Made by a program: the position numbers and the translations under genes. This document shows, piece after piece, positions 1 through 7,614 of a DNA stretch of 40,180 bases (position 1 is its first letter; every line of letters starts with the position of its first letter). The stretch comes from Bacillota bacterium (lineage in GTDB: Bacteria > Bacillota > Sulfobacillia > Symbiobacteriales > Symbiobacteriaceae). The DNA is taken from positions 1-40,180 of the forward strand of contig JAMNXV010000022.1 of assembly GCA_023623185.1 (NCBI GenBank), written 5' to 3'. The notes under the pieces were generated by a model. The model made no database searches. It was not told the DNA's origin and worked only from the letters and a program-made list of their open reading frames with translations.

Positions 1-147
1 CTGACCAGCGCAGCGGCTCTCCTGGGGGTGCAGGCCCTGAACCTGCCCATGCGGGAGGCGACGCTTGCCCCGGGCCTCCTGGTACTGGGCGTTGGGTTTG
101 CCGGTCAGGCTCTGGGAATGCTGAGTGCAGCGGCATCCATAAAGTGA
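1..147 (+). CDS. C-terminal fragment of a membrane protein
   Basis: An open frame runs in from the left edge and stops with TGA at 145-147, leaving 48 residues. They are strongly hydrophobic (Ala, Leu, Gly and Val rich), contain two likely membrane-spanning stretches and end in SAAASIK. This looks like the last helices of an integral membrane protein. The family cannot be identified from so little sequence. metX starts 22 bases downstream with no terminator between, so the two may be co-transcribed. Confidence 0.6.
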   Translation: MTSAAALLGVQALNLPMREATLAPGLLVLGVGFAGQALGMLSAAASIK

Positions 148-169
148 TGGGGATAGAGGGGGTGGGGGC

Positions 170-1327
170 GTGACCGCGGCAACAGTGTCCACCTTGCTGT
201 CGCGGCGGCAGTACGCACGGGTGGCGTTTCCGGACTTCCCGCTGGTTCTGGAGAGCGGTCGGACCCTCACGGCGGTGACCCTCTGCTACGAGGTCTTCGG
301 TCGGCTGAACGCGACGGCCGACAACGCCATTCTGGTCTGCCACGCCCTGACCGGGGACAGTCACGTGGCCGGCCGGTACAGGCCGGACGACCGGAAGCCG
401 GGCTGGTGGGACGACGCGGTGGGGCCGGGCAAGGCCCTGGATACCGACCGGTACTGCGTGATCTGCTCCAACGTGCTGGGCGGCTGCCAGGGTTCGACGG
501 GGCCCGGGTCCGCGAATCCCGAGACCGGCCGGCCCTACGGTCTGGACTTCCCCGTCGTCACCGTCCGCGACATGGTCCGCGCCCAGGCCAGGCTGCTGGA
601 CCTGCTCGGGGTAAGGCGGCTGGTGGCGGTGGTGGGCGGCTCGCTGGGGGCCATGCAGGCGCTGGAGTGGGCAGCGACATATCCGGACCGCATGCGGGGC
701 ATCATCCCCATCGGCGGCGCGGGCCGCTTTCACCCGCAGGGCATCGCCTTCAACGAGGTGCAGCGGCAGGCCATCCTGAACGACCCCGACTTCCGGGGCG
801 GGCAGTACTACGGCACGCCGGGCCCTGTGCGGGGGCTGGCCACGGCCCGCATGCTGGGCATGATCACCTATCGGTCCGACGAGTCGATGTGGACCCAGTT
901 CGGCCGGGACGTTCTCGGCGGGGTCAGCCCACTGGAGCAGGGCTTCGGGGTCGCCTACCAGGTGGAGTCGTACCTGCACTACCAGGGGCAGAAGCTGGTG
1001 GAGCGGTTCGACGCCAACTCGTACCTCTACCTCACCCGGGCGATGGATCTGATGGACCTGGGACGGGGACGGGGCTCCTACGAGGCGGCCCACGGGCTGA
1101 TCAAGGCGAAGGTGCTGGCCATCGGGATCCGTTCGGACCTGCTGTTCCCCCCGTACCTGCAGCAGGAGACCGTGGAACTGGTGCGGGCGGCCGGCGGCCA
1201 GGCGGAGTACCTGGAGATGGACTCGCCCTGGGGGCACGATGCGTTCCTGGTGGATTTCGCGCTGATCGAGCAGCCGATCCGGCGCTTCCTGCAGGAGCTG
1301 GAGGCGGCAGACGGCTCGGAGGCGTAG
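170..1327 (+). CDS. metX: Homoserine O-acetyltransferase (MetX)
   Basis: Alpha/beta-hydrolase that acylates homoserine from acetyl-CoA, the first committed step from homoserine to methionine in the cytoplasm. The 385 residues match the usual family length. Visible hallmarks are the early HALTGDSH segment, the nucleophile elbow GGSLGAMQALEW with Ser158, and the charge-relay Asp323 (GIRSD) and His356 (WGHDAF). The elbow has Ala where many members have GG. The start is GTG at 170, preceded by a G-rich ribosome binding site. Aspartate kinase follows, so the pair covers the aspartate-to-methionine branch. MetX-family enzymes can be acetyl- or succinyl-specific; acetyl is assumed from overall similarity. 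No SAM riboswitch or T-box is visible in the short upstream gap. Confidence 0.94.
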   Translation: MTAATVSTLLSRRQYARVAFPDFPLVLESGRTLTAVTLCYEVFGRLNATADNAILVCHALTGDSHVAGRYRPDDRKPGWWDDAVGPGKALDTDRYCVICSNVLGGCQGSTGPGSANPETGRPYGLDFPVVTVRDMVRAQARLLDLLGVRRLVAVVGGSLGAMQALEWAATYPDRMRGIIPIGGAGRFHPQGIAFNEVQRQAILNDPDFRGGQYYGTPGPVRGLATARMLGMITYRSDESMWTQFGRDVLGGVSPLEQGFGVAYQVESYLHYQGQKLVERFDANSYLYLTRAMDLMDLGRGRGSYEAAHGLIKAKVLAIGIRSDLLFPPYLQQETVELVRAAGGQAEYLEMDSPWGHDAFLVDFALIEQPIRRFLQELEAADGSEA

Positions 1328-1340
1328 ACGCTCCTGCAGG

Positions 1341-1391
1341 GCAGGTGTATAATTAAGGTATTATACCTCCACGTGGTGGAGAGGAGGTGGG
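1341..1391 (+). promoter_or_regulatory. AT-rich promoter and palindromic leader start before aspartate kinase
   Basis: In an otherwise G+C-rich context this stretch contains TATAAT at 1348-1353 and TATTAT at 1359-1364. The latter sits in a perfect 11-bp palindrome (GGTATTATACC, 1357-1367). Directly downstream, ctccac (1367-1372) and gtggag (1376-1381) form a 6-bp, 3-base-loop hairpin. Then comes the ribosome binding site of a small ORF (1382-1390). No convincing -35 box is seen. I read this as the aspartate kinase promoter with an operator-like dyad. The regulator is unknown. Confidence 0.5.
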
Positions 1392-1395
1392 ATCC

Positions 1396-1476
1396 ATGGA
1401 CAACTCGGGGAAAGCTGGCAAACGGGCTGTCCGGACCGCTCGCGTGGCGCGCGGAGCCCACCTCGTGAGCGCCTGA
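1396..1476 (+). CDS. Possible 26-residue leader peptide upstream of aspartate kinase
   Basis: ATG at 1396 follows a near-ideal ribosome binding site (gaggaggtgg, 1381-1390) and opens 26 codons ending with TGA at 1474-1476. The peptide is basic (six Lys/Arg) and has only one Thr and two Lys, so it is not a classical amino-acid-rich attenuator peptide. The bases gaggtggg (1384-1391) in its ribosome binding site could pair with cccacctc (1457-1464) near its end, which would couple its translation to RNA folding. It may be a regulatory leader or a chance ORF. The ribosome binding site is the main argument. Confidence 0.35.
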   Translation: MDNSGKAGKRAVRTARVARGAHLVSA

Positions 1477-1519
1477 CCTCGCAGAGACACGCTGGTTGAT
1501 AGAGGAGGAGAGGGCGCTC

Positions 1520-2785
1520 TTGGGTATTGTCGTGCAAAAGTTTGGCGGCTCGTCGGTTTCCACCGCCGAGAAGTACCGCCGGGTGGCCAGGCGCATCGCC
1601 TGGAAGAAGAAGCAGGGAAATGACGTCGTGGTCGTGGTCAGCGCCCCGGGGGACATGACCGATGAGCTCATCGACCGCGCCCGGTCCATCACGGACCGGC
1701 CGTCGCCCCGTGAAATGGACGTACTGCTGGCCACCGGTGAGCAGGTCTCCATCGCGCTGCTCACCATGGCCCTGCACGATCTGGGGGTCGACGCGGTGTC
1801 GCTCACCGGGCCCCAGGCCGGGGTGCAGACCGACGACCATCATCGGGCTGCGAAGATCCTGAACATCGACACCGCCCGCATCCGGCGGGAGCTGGGTGAG
1901 GGCAGGGTGGTCATCGTCGCAGGCTTCCAGGGGCTCGACGAGCACGGCGACATCACCACGCTCGGCCGCGGCGGCTCTGACGCCTCGGCGATCGCCCTGG
2001 CGGCCTACCTGGAGGCGGATGAGTGCCAGATCTTCACGGACGTGGACGGCGTCTACTCCGCCGACCCGCGCCTGGTGCCCACCGCCGGCCGGCTGGATGA
2101 GATCTCGTACGACGAGATCCTCGAACTGGCCGCCGCCGGGTCGCAGGTGATGCAGCTGCGGTCCGTGGAGCTTGCGAAGCAGTACGGCGTAGAGTTTGAG
2201 GTACTTAGTTCCCTCGCCCCGCTGCCCGACGAGGGCGGCGAAGAGCGGGGCACGAAGGTGGTGGCAAAGTTGAGCCCGAACAACCGCCGCGTTGTCTCCG
2301 GCGTGGCTGTGGATTCGAAGGTGGCGCACATCACGCTGCTGGGCCTGCCCGACAGGCCGGGCGTGGCGTATAAGGCGTTCAAGGCCCTGGGCGACGCCCG
2401 CATCAACTTGGACATGATCGTGCAGTCGGCAGGGACCGGCTGTGGCAACGGCCCGACTGCGGACATCTCGTTCACCTGCGCCCGCGATGACCTGGACGTG
2501 GCGCTGGAGGTCTGCAACTCGCTCCTGCCGGAGTTTCCCGGCGCCCGGGTCGTCTACGACACCGACGTGGCCAAGGTCTCCATCGTCGGCTCCGGCGTCG
2601 CCTCCAACTACGGCGTCGCGGCGAAGATGTTCGAGGCCCTGGCGGAGAAGGGCATTAACATCGAGCTGATCACCGGCTCCGAGATCAAGATCTCCTGTCT
2701 CGTGCGCGCCTCTCAGGCGATGGAGGCCGTGCGGGCGGTGCACGACAAGTTCCAGCTGGGCAAGCTGGAGCCGATCGTGGAATAG
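1520..2785 (+). CDS. Aspartate kinase, monofunctional, with C-terminal ACT domains
   Basis: Phosphorylates L-aspartate with ATP, the entry step to lysine, threonine and methionine. The protein is 421 residues from TTG at 1520, chosen because gaggaggag (1502-1510) lies about ten bases upstream and the product then begins MGIVVQKFGGSS as in the family. An in-frame TTG at 1496 would add eight residues without a good ribosome binding site. The amino-acid kinase domain spans about 1-245, with the KFGGSS phosphate-binding motif, GRGGSDASA and TDVDGVYSADPR. Two ACT domains follow (about 260-410) and normally bind inhibitory lysine or threonine. Which feedback type (LysC, DapG or ThrA-like) cannot be told by reading. 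It lies downstream of metX behind its own promoter-like region. Confidence 0.94.
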   Translation: MGIVVQKFGGSSVSTAEKYRRVARRIAWKKKQGNDVVVVVSAPGDMTDELIDRARSITDRPSPREMDVLLATGEQVSIALLTMALHDLGVDAVSLTGPQAGVQTDDHHRAAKILNIDTARIRRELGEGRVVIVAGFQGLDEHGDITTLGRGGSDASAIALAAYLEADECQIFTDVDGVYSADPRLVPTAGRLDEISYDEILELAAAGSQVMQLRSVELAKQYGVEFEVLSSLAPLPDEGGEERGTKVVAKLSPNNRRVVSGVAVDSKVAHITLLGLPDRPGVAYKAFKALGDARINLDMIVQSAGTGCGNGPTADISFTCARDDLDVALEVCNSLLPEFPGARVVYDTDVAKVSIVGSGVASNYGVAAKMFEALAEKGINIELITGSEIKISCLVRASQAMEAVRAVHDKFQLGKLEPIVE

Positions 2786-2800
2786 TGTACAGCGCGTCAG

Positions 2801-2830
2801 GCGGCGGGTCCCGGCCAGGGGACCCGCCGC
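2801..2830 (+). terminator. Perfect 12-bp hairpin after aspartate kinase
   Basis: The arms 2801-2812 and 2819-2830 are exact inverted repeats (gcggcgggtccc and its complement) around a 6-base loop. The hairpin begins 15 bases after the aspartate kinase stop. No T run follows, so it is either a GC-only terminator or a 3'-end stabilising hairpin. Confidence 0.55.
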
Positions 2831-2943
2831 TCGCGCATGCGGCGTCTGCGCGGCGTGGAACCGCGCTCGCAGGAGCTTGCGGGAAAGTGTCGAAATCCTC
2901 GCAACGGCGTTCAGACACGCCAACATCATGGGAGGTGGATGAC

Positions 2944-3414
2944 ATGGGCGAACTGCTCACGCCCGCGTCCCTGCTGGAGATGATGGAGGGCAACCGCCGG
3001 CTGACCCTCCGCACGATCGAGGCGTTTCCCGAGGAAGCGCTGTTCCGCTTCAAGGCCGCTGAAGCGATGAGGCCCTTCGCCGACATGGTGAAGGAGATCC
3101 TGGACATCGAGGACGGATACGTGCGCGGGGTGGCCACGGGGGAGTGGGTCTTCAATCCCCACAAGGGGCTGAACACCAAGCAGGCGCTGCTGGATGCCTG
3201 CGCCGCCGTGCGCAGGCGGACGCTTGAGCTGTGGCCGAAGATCACCGTGGAGCGGCTGCTGGCGGAGGAGAGCGACCCCTTCTTCGACCCCACGCCGCAG
3301 ACCAACCTGAGCCGTTTCATTTACGCCCTGGAGAACGAGATCCACCACCGGGGGCAGGGCTACACCTACCTGCGCATGCTGGGCATCGAGCCGCCGCCCT
3401 TCTACGAGCGGTAG
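2944..3414 (+). CDS. DinB/YfiT-fold putative metal-dependent protein
   Basis: A 156-residue protein starting at ATG 2944 behind ggaggtgg (2931-2938); the frame stays open upstream but has no other good start. It is helix-rich with conserved-looking EAF-P and ENEIHHRGQ segments. The paired His late in the chain match the third metal-ligand position of DinB-superfamily four-helix bundles. Members include thiol-S-transferases and many uncharacterised stress proteins; nothing here identifies a substrate. It is probably soluble and cytoplasmic. It stands alone between two GC-rich hairpins, so it is likely monocistronic. Confidence 0.75.
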   Translation: MGELLTPASLLEMMEGNRRLTLRTIEAFPEEALFRFKAAEAMRPFADMVKEILDIEDGYVRGVATGEWVFNPHKGLNTKQALLDACAAVRRRTLELWPKITVERLLAEESDPFFDPTPQTNLSRFIYALENEIHHRGQGYTYLRMLGIEPPPFYER

Positions 3415-3433
3415 CATTTGAGCGGAAAACCTT

Positions 3434-3465
3434 GCGGTCCGGCCGGTTTGATCCGGCCGGACCGC
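3434..3465 (+). terminator. Perfect 13-bp hairpin after the DinB-like gene
   Basis: Exact inverted repeats at 3434-3446 and 3453-3465 (gcggtccggccgg and complement) flank a 6-base TTTGAT loop, 20 bases past the stop. No T tract follows. It may serve the plus-strand gene. Confidence 0.55.
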
Positions 3466-3531
3466 CGCGCGCCGGACCGCGGGCCTCTACGGTCGGCCGC
3501 AAGACGCAACATGCGCCGCGCTGTGACGCAG

Positions 3532-3570
3532 GTGGGCTGAGCGCCGCCGGGCGGGCGGTGCTCAGCCCAC
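3532..3570 (-). terminator. Hairpin downstream of the carbamoylase gene
   Basis: Arms 3532-3542 and 3560-3570 (gtgggctgagc and complement) are exact over 11 bases, with a GC-rich 17-base loop. It lies about 30 bases beyond the end of the minus-strand hydrolase gene and before the plus-strand hairpin at 3434-3465. The two probably insulate convergent transcription units. Confidence 0.5.
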
Positions 3571-3601
3571 AGGGGTGATGGCTCGTGAAAGGGGAGAGGG
3601 A

Positions 3602-4819
3602 CTAGCGGAACGAGCGCACGGCTTCCGCCAGCACCTCGGTCCCCAGCGCGATCTCCTCCAGCGACGTGAATTCCGCGGGGTTGTGGCTCAGGCCGTCCTT
3701 GCTGGGGACGAAGAGCATTGCCGTCGGCGCGATGCGGGCCACGTACATGGCGTCGTGCCCCGCGCGGCTCACGGTGCGCAGGTAGGGAATGCCCTTCTGC
3801 TCGCACGCCTGGCAGAGCCGTTCCACCATGCCGGCGTCCAGCGTGACCGGCGCTTCCTCGGAGAGGGTCTCGATCTCGATCTCGATCCCCCGCCTGGCCG
3901 ACACGTCCGCCACCAGCTTCCGGAAGCCGTCGGTGACCCGGCCGATGCTCTCCTTCTCGATGCCGCGGATATCGACCCCCAGCTCCACCTCGCCGGGGAT
4001 GACGTTGATGGAGACCGGCTTCACGCTGAAGATCGTCGCCGTGGCCACCACCGCGTCGCCGACCTCCTTGGCAAGACGCTCCAGCCCCAGCACGAGCTCT
4101 GAGGCGGCCACGAGGCCGTCCTTCCGCCGGCCCATCAGGGTTGCGCCGGAATGGGCGGCCGTGCCCTTGACGAACACCTTGTAGCGGGAGGGCGCCGCGA
4201 TGTGGCTGACCACGCCGACCGGCTTTTCGGCGTAGAGCAGCTCGGGCCCCTGTTCGATGTGCATCTCGAAGAAGCCGGCAATGGGACCGAAGTCCCGGGG
4301 ACCGTCGACAAGATCGTACCCGGCGTTCTCCTGCAAGGCCTGGCCGAAGGTGATGCCGTCGCGGTCTGCGTAGGCCATCAGCTCATCCTCGGGGATCACG
4401 CCCGCCAGGGCCTTCGAGCCCAGCGTCGCCCGGCCCCAGCGGGAGGACTCTTCCGACGTGAAGTTGACGACCCCGACCGGCACCCGCGGCAGTTGGCCGT
4501 CCTCCTTCAGCGCCCGGATGACCTCCAGCGCGGCGACCACGCCGACCACGCCGTCGAAGCGGCCCGCGTTGGGCACGCTGTCCAGGTGGGAGCCCATCAG
4601 AAGGGCGGGCCGGTCCCACTCGCCCAGGACAGCGGCGATGTTTCCGAAGCGGTCAATGCGCACCTCAAGGCCCTCGGCGCGGCAGAGCTCAATAAAGTGG
4701 GCCCGCGCCGCGCGGTCCTCCGGCGTCAAGGCCAGCCGGGTGACGGCGGTGGGGCCGGAGCGGCCGAACTGCGCGAAGGCATTCAGGTCGCGTTCGATGC
4801 GAGCAGGCTGTACGGGCAT
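3602..4819 (-). CDS. N-carbamoyl-L-amino-acid hydrolase / M20 amidase family
   Basis: A 405-residue binuclear zinc amidohydrolase of the hydantoinase/carbamoylase branch of M20. These enzymes release free amino acids from N-carbamoyl-amino acids or related amides such as ureidoglycolate or beta-ureidopropionate. Metal-ligand motifs are visible: GSHLDSV (His78), GRFDG (Asp89), TSEESSRWG (Glu123/124), EMHIEQGP (His187) and a late AGHDAMY His. A dimerisation lid lies between about 210 and 325. The ATG start has aaagggg upstream. It is the last gene of a minus-strand run with a permease and two other M20 enzymes, which suggests scavenging of amidated or N-substituted amino acids. The exact substrate is not readable. 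Confidence 0.87.
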   Translation of the reverse strand: MPVQPARIERDLNAFAQFGRSGPTAVTRLALTPEDRAARAHFIELCRAEGLEVRIDRFGNIAAVLGEWDRPALLMGSHLDSVPNAGRFDGVVGVVAALEVIRALKEDGQLPRVPVGVVNFTSEESSRWGRATLGSKALAGVIPEDELMAYADRDGITFGQALQENAGYDLVDGPRDFGPIAGFFEMHIEQGPELLYAEKPVGVVSHIAAPSRYKVFVKGTAAHSGATLMGRRKDGLVAASELVLGLERLAKEVGDAVVATATIFSVKPVSINVIPGEVELGVDIRGIEKESIGRVTDGFRKLVADVSARRGIEIEIETLSEEAPVTLDAGMVERLCQACEQKGIPYLRTVSRAGHDAMYVARIAPTAMLFVPSKDGLSHNPAEFTSLEEIALGTEVLAEAVRSFR

Positions 4820-4854
4820 AATAGATTCCCCTTTCTACGATGATGAGGATAGAC

Positions 4855-4890
4855 CGGCGGGGCCCCGCGCCAGTGCGCAGGACCCCGCCG
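4855..4890 (-). terminator. Hairpin between permease and carbamoylase genes
   Basis: cggcgggg (4855-4862) pairs with ccccgccg (4883-4890), 18 bases past the permease stop. It may partly terminate or process the transcript between the two minus-strand genes. Confidence 0.4.
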
Positions 4891-4908
4891 TGTGTACGGC
4901 GGATGCGA

Positions 4909-6165
4909 TTAGAGCCCCTGCATAATGAAGACGACGATGCTGGCGAGAATCATGCCGGGTGCGTTGCGCTTCGCAACCTCCATCGGGTTCACGTTGGCGA
5001 TACCGGACACGATGATGGCCGCGCCTGCCACGGGGCTCATGGACCGGCCCAGGGCGCCGGCCAGGGAGGCGAGCGTGCCCAGCTTCGGGATGGTCAGGCC
5101 GAACGTGGCGGCGTGCGGGGTCACGGCCTCGTTGAAGGCGATGGTGGCCGCGTCGCCGGAGCCGCTCAGGATGGCGACCAGCATCGGGCCCCAGGTGCCG
5201 GCGGCGCCGATGGCGCCCTTCGCGCCGGTGGCCGCCTCGAGCAGCATGTCGATCAGGCCGACCGAGCCGAGACCGGCGGCGAACACGCCGGCGGCGATGA
5301 TGATGCCGATGACGTCGGCGTACGCCTTGCCCATGCCGTCAAAGAAGGACTTGGTGAGCTCGGCGGGGTTGGTGCGGGTGACAGCCAGGGCGACCATGGC
5401 GCCGATGACCATACACGCGGGCACCGTCAGGCCCCAGTCCTTCATCGCGGGCACGGTGGCGCCGAGAACCAGCAGAACCAGGGGCAGAACCGGCACCAGG
5501 GCGTAGAGGGGGTTGACCTTGAAGCCGTTGGCCTCGGCCAGGACGTCGGACTTGTGGCCGCGGTCCTCCTTGCGGAGGATGGCGAACAGGGTCAGGACGA
5601 TGGCGCCGATGAGACCCGCGGTAATCGTCGCCGGCGTGACCACGGCGATGGTCTCAACGACAGAGGCCCCCGACATCTCGGCCACCATGTTGATGTGGGC
5701 GCTGCCCGGGCTCAGGACGGAGCCGAACGTGCCCGCGAGCACCGCTGCGGCGGCCACGGCCGGGTGGACGCCGGCGGCCATCAGAACCGGGATCATGACC
5801 GCGCCCACCGCCGCGCTACAGCCGGCCGCGCTGGGCAGGGCGATGTTGATGAGGAAGGTGGCGATGGTGGTAGCCGGGATCAGGATCGCCCGTGCCTTCG
5901 CGACGGTCCCGGCGACCGCGTGGACCAGGTGCTGGTCGCACTTGGTCAGCTTCATGACGTAGGCGAAGCCCATCACCGAACAGATCGCGCTGATGAGGCC
6001 CGCGTTGGTCATGGATTTCTGGAACTGGGCGAAGGCGGACATGGGTTCCAGGGAGATGATCGCCATGACGAGGCCGGCAGTGAACAGGACCATTCGGGTC
6101 TCGTACCGCTTCAGAATCGCATAGATGACCACGAGGACGATAAGAACACCAATCCATGGCAGCAT
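4909..6165 (-). CDS. DcuC-family anion/dicarboxylate permease
   Basis: Integral membrane transporter of 418 residues with about 12 hydrophobic segments. Loop motifs include LPSAAGCSAAVGAVMIP, GSVLSPGSAHINMV, GSGDAATIAFNEAV and GRSMSPVAGAA, which resemble the paired re-entrant loops of DcuC/IT-superfamily carriers. The family exchanges or imports C4-dicarboxylates, and related carriers move other small anions. I chose ATG 6165 because AGGAG at 6176-6180 is about ten bases away; a GTG four codons earlier lies against that site. Neighbouring M20 hydrolases suggest import of an N-acyl or N-carbamoyl amino acid or peptide. This is inference by analogy with abgT beside abgAB. Confidence 0.8.
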   Translation of the reverse strand: MLPWIGVLIVLVVIYAILKRYETRMVLFTAGLVMAIISLEPMSAFAQFQKSMTNAGLISAICSVMGFAYVMKLTKCDQHLVHAVAGTVAKARAILIPATTIATFLINIALPSAAGCSAAVGAVMIPVLMAAGVHPAVAAAAVLAGTFGSVLSPGSAHINMVAEMSGASVVETIAVVTPATITAGLIGAIVLTLFAILRKEDRGHKSDVLAEANGFKVNPLYALVPVLPLVLLVLGATVPAMKDWGLTVPACMVIGAMVALAVTRTNPAELTKSFFDGMGKAYADVIGIIIAAGVFAAGLGSVGLIDMLLEAATGAKGAIGAAGTWGPMLVAILSGSGDAATIAFNEAVTPHAATFGLTIPKLGTLASLAGALGRSMSPVAGAAIIVSGIANVNPMEVAKRNAPGMILASIVVFIMQGL

Positions 6166-6246
6166 ACGGTACCACACTCCTTTTGCTGCGTCACGCTTAT
6201 GTGATCGGCGAAGTGCGACAGAACCTCGCCGCGATCACCTGCGACG

Positions 6247-7365
6247 TCAGGCCGACGCGGACTCCACAATCAGCGCGAAGACCACATCGCCGATGCGCTC
6301 CAGCGCCGCGATCTCGATGCTCTCCTGCAGGCTGTGTGCGCCGCGGTAACCCGTGCCCAGGTTGCAAGCGGTGATGCCCCTGCTGTTGAAGATGTTCGCA
6401 TCGCTGCCCCCGCCGGTCGCCCGCAGCTCAGGCTCCAGCCCGGCCCGGCGGATGGCGGCCGCGGCCCGCTGCACCACGGGATCGTCCGGCTTCAGGTTGA
6501 CCGGGCCGTAGGCGAACTGAATGTCGGCCTCCACCCGGGCGCCGAACTCGGCGGCGGTGCGCTCGAAGACCTCGGTCATGTGCTGGACCTGGGCCTCCAT
6601 CTTCTCCGTGACGAGCGACCGCACGTCGCCCCTCATCTCGAAGGTCTCCATGACGATGTTGGTGGCGCTGCCGCCCTGCGCCAGCCCCAGGTTGGCGGTC
6701 GTCTCCTCATCGATGCGGCCGAGCTTCATGCGGGTCAGCGCGTGGGCCGCGACGACCAGGGCGCTGATGCCCTTCTCCGGCTCCACGCCGCCGTGGGCGG
6801 CCTTGCCAATGACCCGGTAGGTCACCTTCGTCTGCGCCGGGGCCTTATTGATGATCGTGCCGACCGGCGTCGAGGAGTCGATGATGAATGCCTCACGGGC
6901 CTCGATCAGGGAGAAGTCCATGTTCTTGGAACCGTTGAGGCCGCCCTCTTCGGCGATGGTGAAGACCACCTCGATGTCGGGCCGCTTCACGCCCTGCTCG
7001 ATGGCGCGCTGCACACCTTCCAGGATGGCCGCCAGACCCGCGGCGTCATCTGCGCCCAGGATCGTCGTGCCGTCGCTGGTGATCACGCCGTCGCGAATCT
7101 GCGGCTTGATGCCGGTGCCAGGGGAAACCCTGTCCATATGGGCGCACAGGCAGAGGGGCGGGCCCTCGCTGTTTCCCTTCAGCTTGGCGATGAGGTTGCC
7201 GGTTTCACCACCGATGCGCTCACCGGCATCGTCCCGCTGTACGGTAAAGCCCATGGCCTCCAGCCGCTCCTGCAGCAGATCGGCCATGCGGCCCTCCTTC
7301 CGCGTCTGGGAGTCCGTGGTCACCAGCGTGAGAAAGGTATCCAGAATGCGTGGGCGTTCGCTCAA
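6247..7365 (-). CDS. PepT-like M20 metallopeptidase
   Basis: A 372-residue zinc peptidase-fold enzyme. The ligand motifs are CAHMDRV (His76, Asp78), GADDAAG (bridging Asp106), IAEEGGLNGS (general base Glu139 and ligand Glu140), an Asp in FIIDSS and a terminal His in YRGAHSLQE. The inserted dimerisation domain carries GKAAHGG. The order and spacing match tripeptidase-T-like aminopeptidases (the YqjE group), which release N-terminal residues from short peptides in the cytoplasm. It starts at TTG 7365, six bases after agaggtga. It is followed 81 bases later by the DcuC-type permease on the same strand, so an operon is likely. Confidence 0.86.
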   Translation of the reverse strand: MSERPRILDTFLTLVTTDSQTRKEGRMADLLQERLEAMGFTVQRDDAGERIGGETGNLIAKLKGNSEGPPLCLCAHMDRVSPGTGIKPQIRDGVITSDGTTILGADDAAGLAAILEGVQRAIEQGVKRPDIEVVFTIAEEGGLNGSKNMDFSLIEAREAFIIDSSTPVGTIINKAPAQTKVTYRVIGKAAHGGVEPEKGISALVVAAHALTRMKLGRIDEETTANLGLAQGGSATNIVMETFEMRGDVRSLVTEKMEAQVQHMTEVFERTAAEFGARVEADIQFAYGPVNLKPDDPVVQRAAAAIRRAGLEPELRATGGGSDANIFNSRGITACNLGTGYRGAHSLQESIEIAALERIGDVVFALIVESASA

Positions 7366-7614
7366 CCGTCGTCACCTCTTCTGGGGTAATCGGCCTGCGC
7401 ATGCAGGCGAAAGGTCAGTCCCGCCTAAGTGTAGCAAGCCGGCGGGTAGACTCTGAATGGAGAATAGGGCGGTTACTCCGGCACCGTTCCGTGATCCATT
7501 GGGCCATTGCCATTGCTGATCCAAAGGCCCTTGGCAAAGTATTTGCTGGAACTTAGGGCGGATATCCCTCAGGCGGCGCACCCCGCCGGTGGGGTGCGCG
7601 CCCGAGGCGATTCC
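7366..7614. other. Intergenic region between the PepT-like and AbgA-like genes
   Basis: 249 bases without a supported gene. It contains a 9-bp hairpin (7576-7584 with 7591-7599, loop gccggt) just beyond the AbgA-like stop, a plausible terminator for that gene. It also holds a near-palindrome ccaaaggcccttgg (7521-7534) and a short hairpin close to the PepT-like start. No clear -10/-35 pair was found. Confidence 0.45.

Noticed and set aside
4840-6204. 454-codon plus-strand frame opposite the permease
   Set aside because: It is extremely rich in Gly, His, Asp and Arg. It mirrors the permease codons and has no credible fold.
7521-7534. ccaaaggcccttgg as a carbon-catabolite (cre) site
   Set aside because: It is only a near-palindrome, does not match the cre consensus and has no adjacent promoter that could be identified.
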